Source of the DNA: Aerococcaceae bacterium
Lineage (GTDB): Bacteria > Bacillota > Bacilli > Lactobacillales > Aerococcaceae
NCBI GenBank assembly: GCA_030525795.1
Contig: JAUNEB010000002.1
Span: 62,001 to 126,000 of the forward strand
Length of the DNA: 64,000 nucleotides
Direction: 5' to 3'
The notes under the pieces: generated by a model
What the model was told of the DNA's origin: nothing
Database searches by the model: none
What the model saw: the letters and a program-made list of their open reading frames with translations, nothing else
Part shown: one piece after another, positions 57,856-64,000 of the stretch
Layout: the number at the start of each line of letters is the position of its first letter
Position numbering within the stretch: position 1 is the stretch's first letter
Made by a program: the position numbers and the translations under genes

Positions 57856-57884
57856 ATTATACCGCACTGACAAAGGATGTTCAA
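57856..57884 (-). promoter_or_regulatory. rel promoter
   Basis: TTGAAC (57879-57884), 17-nt spacer, TATAAT (57856-57861). Confidence 0.78.
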
Positions 57885-57907
57885 AGAAAATTTTAATTTT
57901 ACTCACG

Positions 57908-57940
57908 AAAAAAAAGCTAGGGCCGTTTCCTAACTTTTGT
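57908..57940 (-). terminator. Terminator of the right-end gene cluster
   Basis: AGTTAGG pairs with CCTAGCT (one G-U) and T8 follows on the minus strand, after the XRE gene. Confidence 0.65.
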
Positions 57941-57948
57941 TGTATTAT

Positions 57949-58155
57949 TCAGTCGACATCTTTAATTTGTACCATTTGCTCCATCGGAATACGCAGTCGT
58001 TGCGAAAATTTAATGAGTAAAAAAATTGACATTTTTCCGCGATTATTTTCGATTCTGGAGTAATGTTTACGCGAACAAATCCCGTCATACACCGATTTTT
58101 GAGTTAATCCAAGCGCAGAACGAATTTCTTTTAGCCTACAAATATCCATTTCCAT
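57949..58155 (-). CDS. Short XRE/Rgg-like HTH protein
   Basis: A 68-residue protein consisting only of a helix-turn-helix: LKEIRSALGLTQKSVYDGICSRKHYSRIENNRG resembles the N-terminus of Rgg/MutR-type regulators (with SRIENN), but the long peptide-sensing TPR part is missing. AAGGAGG 9 nt before ATG. It could be a full small regulator or a truncated one. Last gene of the right-end cluster. Confidence 0.65.
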   Translation of the reverse strand: MEMDICRLKEIRSALGLTQKSVYDGICSRKHYSRIENNRGKMSIFLLIKFSQRLRIPMEQMVQIKDVD

Positions 58156-58247
58156 TAATGAATGCCTCCTTATTTTGATAAATTTATTATATAAGTAATA
58201 ATAAATTTATTTAAGAGCCATATTGGTTACATGGATGGATTTATTTT

Positions 58248-58318
58248 TTAGTACGGCGCGAATAAATCAAACACCCATTGGTTATTCGCGACCTTTTGCC
58301 ATTGCAACGATCGTTCTT
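58248..58318 (-). pseudogene. C-terminal remnant of a paralogue of the 58.9-59.4 kb gene
   Basis: After the stop at 58319 the minus strand still encodes, in another frame and without a start, LQWQKVANNQWVFDLFAPY then TAA (58248-58250). This matches the end of the protein at 58863-59387 (NKQWVFDMFAPY), and the DNA is closely similar (TAGTACGGCGCGAA...TCAAACACCCATTG on the + strand). Only about 20 codons remain. Confidence 0.7.
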
Positions 58319-58825
58319 CTACTTGAATCGATCTTCATTTAACATATTGTACAGCCATTGTAAATTGATGATTGGTTTCTTGATTTTTGTTCCTAAAATC
58401 GGTCGCGCAAATTCCTCGAATTGCTCTAACATCTGCTGACGAATTTCAGGTGTGATTTTGTCCGTCCAAACTTGCTTCCCATTCTCATCAATATATTCAT
58501 AGCTATATAAAACACCTTGAGAAGTGAAACGATAGCGAGTATCCTTATATGAAAATCCACTTTCTCCGCTAGAAAACGAAAACGACAGCCCTGACTTCAG
58601 TGATTCATTATAAATAACATTCACATCTTTCGACCGAAATGTATAGCCTGGTGGATTGCGTAAGTCTTCATAAACTTGCCCTACAATCGGAATTAATGGA
58701 TTGGCATCTTGTGACACTTCTATTTGTTGAACATAGTACGGCGCATAGCGATTCAAATTGCTCACAATTATATCCTTTATAATTAATATGATGAATAAGG
58801 TTAATACTATATATCTCTTTCGCAT
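58319..58825 (-). CDS. Small membrane-anchored paralogue (copy C)
   Basis: A 168-residue protein, not a known family. One N-terminal transmembrane helix (VLTLFIILIIKDIIVSNL), then an extracytoplasmic domain ending RPILGTKIKKPIINLQWLYNM. Nearly identical to the genes at 59403-59921 and 59938-60456; four codons shorter than either in the RSK region. ATG preceded by GAAAGTAGTGATAAC, a shared leader with only a weak ribosome binding site. Likely membrane-bound partner or protector of the upstream surface protein, by inference. Confidence 0.8.
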   Translation of the reverse strand: MRKRYIVLTLFIILIIKDIIVSNLNRYAPYYVQQIEVSQDANPLIPIVGQVYEDLRNPPGYTFRSKDVNVIYNESLKSGLSFSFSSGESGFSYKDTRYRFTSQGVLYSYEYIDENGKQVWTDKITPEIRQQMLEQFEEFARPILGTKIKKPIINLQWLYNMLNEDRFK

Positions 58826-58862
58826 GTTATCACTACTTTCATTACTTAAAAATGATTATCTC

Positions 58863-59387
58863 CTAGTACGGCGCGAACATGTCAAACACCCATTGTTTAT
58901 TTGTTTCAGGAACTTCTACCTTGTCCAAAATCGGTTGAATCATTCGATCCACATTCGCAAAAAACGCCTCTTGTTCTTCGGAGGTTGGATGAACATCATA
59001 CGTCTCTGATGTCTTATTTACCCGATGATAAGCGTAAGTAAATTTTCCTTGTTGATTGAAATAGTAATTAGTCCCATTATAATGTACTTCTAAGAACTCA
59101 GCCCCACGGCCCCTTGAAATCCGTAATTTATCTTCCCCTATATCTATCAAGACCATATTATCGCTTGTCGTCACTCCTTCAACCCCATACAACCATACAA
59201 GGGATGTATGATGAGCCATCGCATTCCACAGCATCAATCGTTTCTTAAAAGGCTGATTCTCATATTTGTTTGTATGCATTGCATAATATAGAGCATCTGA
59301 GCTGTAACTTTCATGAATTGCATCACTTACATTCCACCAGACAATTAACAGGCTAATTGCGATAACGATTATTTTTAGTTTTTTCAT
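58863..59387 (-). CDS. Small membrane-anchored protein, divergent relative
   Basis: A 174-residue protein with an N-terminal transmembrane helix (IIVIAISLLIVWW) and an extracytoplasmic domain. Sequence differs from its neighbours, but the C-terminus PILDKVEVPETNKQWVFDMFAPY follows the same P-x-x-N-x-Q-W-hydrophobic-aromatic-[DN]-M pattern and YYFNQQGKFTYAYH matches the YxFxxxGxxxxY block in the others. GGGAG before ATG. Inserted between copies B and C of the triplicated gene. Confidence 0.75.
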   Translation of the reverse strand: MKKLKIIVIAISLLIVWWNVSDAIHESYSSDALYYAMHTNKYENQPFKKRLMLWNAMAHHTSLVWLYGVEGVTTSDNMVLIDIGEDKLRISRGRGAEFLEVHYNGTNYYFNQQGKFTYAYHRVNKTSETYDVHPTSEEQEAFFANVDRMIQPILDKVEVPETNKQWVFDMFAPY

Positions 59388-59402
59388 AGGATATCTCCCG
59401 TT

Positions 59403-59921
59403 CTACTTAAAACGATCTTCATTTAACATATTGTATAGCCATTGTAAGTTGATGATCGGTTTCTTGATTTTGCTCCCCAAAATCGGACGAGAAAACTCCT
59501 CAAACTGTTCTAACATCTGCTGACGAATTTCAGGTGTAATTTGGTCCGTCCAAACTTGCTTCCCATTCTCATCAATATATTCATAGCTATATAAAATTGC
59601 TTGAGAATCTAAATTATATTCAAAATCTTTATATGAAAAATCACTTTCTCCACTGGCAAACGAAAACGATACCCCCAATCTCAACGATTCATTATAAATA
59701 ATATTCACCGGATCAACCACTCCTTTCGACCGAAATGTATAGCCCGGTGGATTGCGTAAGTCTTCATAAACTTGCCCTACAATCGGAATCAGCGGATTGG
59801 CATCTTGTGATACTTCTATTTGTTGAACATAGTACGGCGCATAACGATTTAAATTGCTCACAATTATGTCCATCACAATTAATATGATGAATAAAGTTAA
59901 TACTATATATCTCTTTCGCAT
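59403..59921 (-). CDS. Small membrane-anchored paralogue (copy B)
   Basis: A 172-residue protein: MRKRYIVLTLFIILIVMDI transmembrane start, then the same domain as copies A and C, with changes in the middle (DFEYNLDSQAILYS) and end SRPILGSKIKKPIINLQWLYNM. ATG at 59921; frame further upstream overlaps copy A. 16 nt before the divergent gene. Confidence 0.8.
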   Translation of the reverse strand: MRKRYIVLTLFIILIVMDIIVSNLNRYAPYYVQQIEVSQDANPLIPIVGQVYEDLRNPPGYTFRSKGVVDPVNIIYNESLRLGVSFSFASGESDFSYKDFEYNLDSQAILYSYEYIDENGKQVWTDQITPEIRQQMLEQFEEFSRPILGSKIKKPIINLQWLYNMLNEDRFK

Positions 59922-59937
59922 GTTATCACTACTTTCG

Positions 59938-60456
59938 TTACTTAAACCGATCTTCATTTAACATATTGTATAGCCATTGTAAGTTGATGATTGGTTTCTT
60001 GATTTTTGTTCCTAAAATCGGTCGCGCAAATTCCTCGAATTGCTCTAACATCTGCTGACGAATTTCAGGTGTAATTTTATCCGTCCAAATTCGTTCCCCG
60101 TTTTCATCGACATAGTCATAGCTATACAAAACACCTTGAGAACTGAAATTATAGCGAGTATCCTTATATGAAAATCCACTTTCTCCACTAGAAAACGAAA
60201 ACGATACCCCCGATCTCAACGATTCATTATAAATAATATTCACCGGAGCAATCACTCCTTTCGACCGAAATGTATAGCCTGGTGGATTGCGTAAGTCTTC
60301 ATAAACTTGCCCTACAATCGGAATTAATGGATTGGCATCTTGTGACACTTCTATTTGTTGAACATAGTACGGCGCATAGCGATTCAAATTGCTCACAATT
60401 ATATCCTTTATAATTAATATGATGAATAAGGTTAATACGATATATCTCTTTCGCAT
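59938..60456 (-). CDS. Small membrane-anchored paralogue (copy A)
   Basis: A 172-residue protein, first after the large surface protein (7 nt gap). N-terminal transmembrane helix and extracytoplasmic domain with SFSFSSGESGFSYKDTRYNFSSQGVLYSYDYVDENG and the terminal INLQWLYNMLNEDRF. The stop of the surface protein is inside the shared GAAAGTAGTGATAAC leader, so translation may be coupled. Confidence 0.8.
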   Translation of the reverse strand: MRKRYIVLTLFIILIIKDIIVSNLNRYAPYYVQQIEVSQDANPLIPIVGQVYEDLRNPPGYTFRSKGVIAPVNIIYNESLRSGVSFSFSSGESGFSYKDTRYNFSSQGVLYSYDYVDENGERIWTDKITPEIRQQMLEQFEEFARPILGTKIKKPIINLQWLYNMLNEDRFK

Positions 60457-60463
60457 GTTATCA

Positions 60464-63400
60464 CTACTTTCTCTTATACTTAGATGCTTTGAAAGAAAAG
60501 TTCCCTTTCAAAGGTGAAATCTTTAGTTTCTTACTTTTATTTTTTGTCAGCTTATTCATACCTTTTAGGCTACTACTCGAGGATTTCGAAATTGTTGACA
60601 TAGGTTTCGGTTTCCCAGGTGCTCCTATATTGCGAATTTCTTCTTCAATTTTTTCTTTTTGTCCCTCTTGTTGTCTCTTTTTTTGCATATAGTTATAAAT
60701 CTCTTCCTTTGCCTTATCACTTAATGGCGGTTTTTTTAGACCTATAAAATTCATGGCTACTTCTCCTACACCTTTTATAAAATCTATTTGAGGCTTCATC
60801 TGATGGGCAATCACACTCCCCGCAAACGCTACACCTACTCCGGTTTTTGTCGCTTCTTTTTTGAAATCCGCTGCCATCTCTGTGCTTTTTTTCTTAATTC
60901 CAATAGCTAACAGTCCCAATCCCGCTAATGTAAAAAGTGCTTGTCCTCCCTCAATCCAATGACTCAAGTGGGCAAGCCACTCATTATCTTTATTATAGGT
61001 TTCTAAATACATCTTGTCTCTAATACTATTTAAAGACGTCAATAAATAATGTGAGCGTAATCTATCCACCAATAGACTATCACTGTAATTTGCATTCTTA
61101 GCCAATATTCTTGCATCTTGATCTGTTGCTATATCTACCTTATTTGGAGTAAATAATTCAGAAAATACGTCTCCCCAATATCCATTCAGTGTCATCACAC
61201 GATCCCTATTCAATACTATCCCTCGATATTGATTATAACCAGCCATTTGAGCAAACATATCCACTATCGAGAAAGAGCTAGTACCCTTTGTTACTTCTTT
61301 TACTAAACTTGATGGATATGTTGAAAGTAACGTCGTTCCTAGATGAGGAAGATCTATTTTGTAATTCCCGTAATCATTCTTATGAATATAATTCAACAAA
61401 TCATATACTGCTTGATTTATAAACGGCGGCGTATAATTAAAGTCACTATATAAATTCTGAAGTTGATTTTGTCCATAAGCAGGATATGCCAATGCATATG
61501 CTACCGCTTTATTAGGATCCTCTCCTCGTCGGATAGCTGCTAATGCTTCCATATCTAAATAAGAAAATAAAATAAGCGATTCTTTTGCTGTAAGCCCTAA
61601 ATTTTGTTCAAACATTTTTGAGCCTGATAATGTTTTTTTGGCACTCTGCAGCACGTACATAGTGTCTTCCTTAGCTTGTTTCGGAATCTGTTGATATAAT
61701 CTTATTCCGATTGATAATAAATGAGCTAGGCTTGTGTCTTTCTGCCTTAACACACTCCCCCCATTATCCAATGCGTAATATTCTGCTGTTTGGATTTGTT
61801 GTACGCGCGGTAAAGGACGCGTTGTTACAGGACGAGTAGACGCAATCATATTCGGGCCAATTCCTCGCTGAAGACGTGCGTGCGTTACCTTATTACGTCC
61901 TACTTGAATCGGTGTATATGGCGCTTGCCATGTTGGATAATAAGGTATATTGGTCCATCTTGGGCTGCCGGCCAATGTCGCATGGAAAGGCACATAACGA
62001 GTGCTTGCTTTTGCGATTATATTAGAAAGGCTGTCTTTTTTGGCGACAGGAGAAAAAGGAATTGGCGAAAGGGTATATGGCGGATGATAAGTGGGTTGCG
62101 GTGCCAATGGGTACACAAATGTGTGCGTTATATCGCGGTCGAGTGTTGTCGTATACGCACTAGGTTTATGGTAGCCGCGAATCCATTCCGATTCTAGCGT
62201 CACATTCGCTTGTTCAGCTCGCTTGAATACTTGTGTAGGACGCAATGTTTTGCCAAATTCATCTCGGTAATGCAATGTAATGGTGTAAAGTTTCGGATAA
62301 ACAAATACGTGCTGCGTATCTTGCTCAATCCGTTGCTTAAATATCTCAGGCATTGCATAGCCATCGAATGTCGGCGCTTCTTGCTTCAATACGCTTCCTT
62401 TATCCACTAATAAAATACGCTCCGATTGTAAAGCGTTCCCTTGCATATCTTGGTAGCGGAAAGTTACTTTCGGTTGTTTGTGATAGACAAATGTATAGGT
62501 TTTAGCCGCATCAACGACTGTTTGGTAAACCGTTGGACGCGTGTAACCTATTTTACGCGGGGCTAAATAATCCATTGCCGCATTCGCATTCACTTGATAG
62601 GTCTCGCTCGGAAAAAGTGTCACACCGTCTTGGTCAACAAAATGTAGATTAACTGGATATTGACGTTGATAGGTTACCGAACGAGTATCGTTGTTGTCCG
62701 CGGTCAATTGAATGCGTCCTTTTGGTGCATAACCTGAAATCGTCGGCAAATCATAGGTCACTGTATGGTCTTGTGGAACTTTTACGAGGAGCGATTCTAA
62801 CAAGCGGCGGTCTTCTGAGTCATATAAGTTCAACGTCACCTCATATTCGCGATAATAAACAAAGGTATATTCCACATCAGATTGTACCGTTGTTTGATAA
62901 GTGTTAGGCACCGTATACCCCGCTAAGTAAGGTGGAATTTGTTGGTAAGTATCACCTCTATGTTGAGTATAGGTTTGACTCGGTGCTAACATATTACCTT
63001 GCGTATCCTTGTAGTGGGTTATCACGCGATAAGGTTTGCGATAGATAAATGTATGTTGTGTTGCTTCTTGAAGTGTTGTTGCATAATTTTCTGGTATGGT
63101 GTAGCCATCAATATGATGTGGCTGATGCGTAAAATTGGTGCCCGTTTTGCGTAAATATGTCTTGCTTGGAGCTAATCGATTGCCCGATTCGTCTTGATAA
63201 TGTAACTTCAAGGTTGTGGCAGGATGATACACGACGCGCACTTTTACGTTGCCTGATTGGTTTGTTTGAGTATGCGTCTCATATAAGTAGCCGTCCATTT
63301 TGGGAACAGGAACAGTATAGTGTTCGTTTGCACGAATGAGGTATGTTTCGCTTGGTCGCAAGGTTTGTCCGTTAGTATCAACATATTCCGTTGTCATATA

Positions 63401-64000
63401 TTGCCGCGCATTAACACGCATGTTCGCTTGTAGCGCACTTCCAAACAATTCGTACCTTGCGCCGATAGAATAAGGATACACACTACTTTCACGAGCGGGC
63501 GCTGGTGTGTAATACGTATAGCGGAAGTTCGAGACGAATCCCGCTCCCAAATAGCCACCGTTCGGCAAATGCGCCATTCCGTTATAATCTGCACCGTGCG
63601 ATCTTGCTGTGGCATCATACACAACTCCGTCTTGTTCTTCCAAATTAGACTGCGGTGGAATGTAGCGTACTAAATTGTCCAAATCTGTTTTGACACCTTG
63701 AGCACCATCGATATCCGTCGTAATGAAACTGACGATAACAGGGACTTCTTCTTGCGTATTATGTTTCACAATACGATACTTCATATCCAATGTGTTAGCA
63801 CCGTTGTAAAATACCGCAATCGAATTGCTGTTTGAGTTAGGAATGTGCTGACTGCCTACAAAGCCGAATCCTTTGACCGTGCCGTCATATGCGTTGCCTG
63901 AATTGGCCATCCATTCAGCGTGATCCGTTCCTTCCAATGTCCACAACAAATCCAATTCAATACCTGATTGTGTTGTGCCAACACGCGTCAAACGACCTGT
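60464..64000 (-). CDS. Large MucBP-repeat surface protein with uncharacterised C-terminus, 5' end off window
   Basis: At least 1,178 residues; the frame stays open to the right edge, so the N-terminus (signal peptide) is missing. The visible N-terminal part (about 1-180 of the visible protein) looks like a legume-lectin/adhesin-type beta domain (GSQHIPNSNSNSIAVFYNGANTLDMKY). Seven MucBP-like repeats of about 62 residues follow, then a Pro/Thr/Tyr-rich linker (about 630-760), a helical region of about 270 residues, one hydrophobic segment (ALFTLAGLGLLAIGI) and a charged, Lys/Ser-rich tail. No LPxTG motif. An adhesin with an effector-like C-terminus is possible; the C-terminal function is unknown. 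Confidence 0.82.
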   Translation of the reverse strand, partial: TGRLTRVGTTQSGIELDLLWTLEGTDHAEWMANSGNAYDGTVKGFGFVGSQHIPNSNSNSIAVFYNGANTLDMKYRIVKHNTQEEVPVIVSFITTDIDGAQGVKTDLDNLVRYIPPQSNLEEQDGVVYDATARSHGADYNGMAHLPNGGYLGAGFVSNFRYTYYTPAPARESSVYPYSIGARYELFGSALQANMRVNARQYMTTEYVDTNGQTLRPSETYLIRANEHYTVPVPKMDGYLYETHTQTNQSGNVKVRVVYHPATTLKLHYQDESGNRLAPSKTYLRKTGTNFTHQPHHIDGYTIPENYATTLQEATQHTFIYRKPYRVITHYKDTQGNMLAPSQTYTQHRGDTYQQIPPYLAGYTVPNTYQTTVQSDVEYTFVYYREYEVTLNLYDSEDRRLLESLLVKVPQDHTVTYDLPTISGYAPKGRIQLTADNNDTRSVTYQRQYPVNLHFVDQDGVTLFPSETYQVNANAAMDYLAPRKIGYTRPTVYQTVVDAAKTYTFVYHKQPKVTFRYQDMQGNALQSERILLVDKGSVLKQEAPTFDGYAMPEIFKQRIEQDTQHVFVYPKLYTITLHYRDEFGKTLRPTQVFKRAEQANVTLESEWIRGYHKPSAYTTTLDRDITHTFVYPLAPQPTYHPPYTLSPIPFSPVAKKDSLSNIIAKASTRYVPFHATLAGSPRWTNIPYYPTWQAPYTPIQVGRNKVTHARLQRGIGPNMIASTRPVTTRPLPRVQQIQTAEYYALDNGGSVLRQKDTSLAHLLSIGIRLYQQIPKQAKEDTMYVLQSAKKTLSGSKMFEQNLGLTAKESLILFSYLDMEALAAIRRGEDPNKAVAYALAYPAYGQNQLQNLYSDFNYTPPFINQAVYDLLNYIHKNDYGNYKIDLPHLGTTLLSTYPSSLVKEVTKGTSSFSIVDMFAQMAGYNQYRGIVLNRDRVMTLNGYWGDVFSELFTPNKVDIATDQDARILAKNANYSDSLLVDRLRSHYLLTSLNSIRDKMYLETYNKDNEWLAHLSHWIEGGQALFTLAGLGLLAIGIKKKSTEMAADFKKEATKTGVGVAFAGSVIAHQMKPQIDFIKGVGEVAMNFIGLKKPPLSDKAKEEIYNYMQKKRQQEGQKEKIEEEIRNIGAPGKPKPMSTISKSSSSSLKGMNKLTKNKSKKLKISPLKGNFSFKASKYKRK
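62102..63400 (-). repeat. Seven MucBP-like protein repeats
   Basis: Seven tandem segments of about 61-63 residues, each of the form hydrophobic-x-Y/F-x-D-x-x-G-x-x-L-x-P-S-x-T-Y ... GY ... T-F-V-Y, as in MucBP mucin-binding repeats. Repeats 4 and 6 are the most divergent. Confidence 0.8.

Noticed and set aside
60464..60700. LPxTG sorting signal at the end of the large surface protein
   Set aside because: No LPxTG-like motif, hydrophobic tail and positive end combination is present; the tail is just basic and Ser-rich.

Overview
This window is a 64 kb piece of a low-GC Gram-positive chromosome. The set of genes points to Lactobacillales, probably the Aerococcaceae/Carnobacteriaceae side, but I cannot fix the genus: RpoE (delta), a Rel-type (p)ppGpp enzyme, LipL and YwfO side by side, a DUF1827 protein, pneumococcal-type histidine-triad protein with AdcAII, T-box leaders, a glmS ribozyme and a MucBP-repeat surface protein. 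Most of it is ordinary core genome; the accessory part is the right end (about 58-64 kb). I see no tRNA, rRNA, insertion sequence, prophage or CRISPR array.

Layout. 0-3 kb (+): ABC exporter (ATPase cut by the left edge, two permeases) and a small sensor kinase. 3-6.4 kb (-): dynamin-like/DUF697 GTPase, YugP-type zinc protease, uracil permease behind an attenuator. 6.6-9.6 kb (-): TrpXYZ-type ABC importer preceded by an unannotated 17-codon leader peptide rich in Tyr/Phe codons and a chain of mutually exclusive hairpins. 9.6-14.3 kb: fba, pyrG (with a GGGC start and attenuator) and rpoE, split by a divergent secreted protein with two FMN-binding-type domains. 14.4-17.5 kb: YoaK-like and O-antigen-ligase-like membrane proteins, then DacA. 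17.6-21.7 kb (-): histidine-triad protein and AdcAII zinc-binding protein under two Zur-like boxes; the likely zur gene is at 48.9 kb. 21.8-24.4 kb: YeiH-type exporter, YpfJ-type zinc protease, NADPH-FMN reductase. 24.4-28.5 kb (-): pstC-pstA-pstB-phoU-pstS; here pstS is last and its two halves appear in swapped (circularly permuted) order.

28.5-33 kb: DUF1934 protein, lipL-ywfO, and birA-bioY behind a BirA-type operator. 33-41.6 kb (-): a multipass membrane protein of unknown function, thrC, pheT, pheS with a Phe T-box, glmS with a glmS ribozyme. 41.6-44.1 kb (-): amino-acid ABC importer under a T-box (GAC/CAC specifier region). 44.1-46.9 kb: ptsI, ptsH, DUF1827 protein, rpsU. 47-53.7 kb: SUKH/SMI1-type protein, cupin, small membrane protein, zur, nfo, aspS, hisS with an Asp-type T-box. 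53.7-57.9 kb: SH3/amidase, dtd, rel.

57.9-64 kb (-): a tiny XRE regulator, a broken gene remnant, four small membrane-anchored proteins (three near-identical paralogues and one divergent relative), and upstream of them a >1,175-residue surface protein with seven MucBP-like repeats and an uncharacterised helical, basic C-terminus. The small proteins share a C-terminal module (PxxNxQW) with the 33 kb membrane protein. A surface-effector-plus-protector-array is the simplest reading, but that is inference. Together with the permuted PstS and the Tyr-leader attenuator, this is the most promising new biology in the window.
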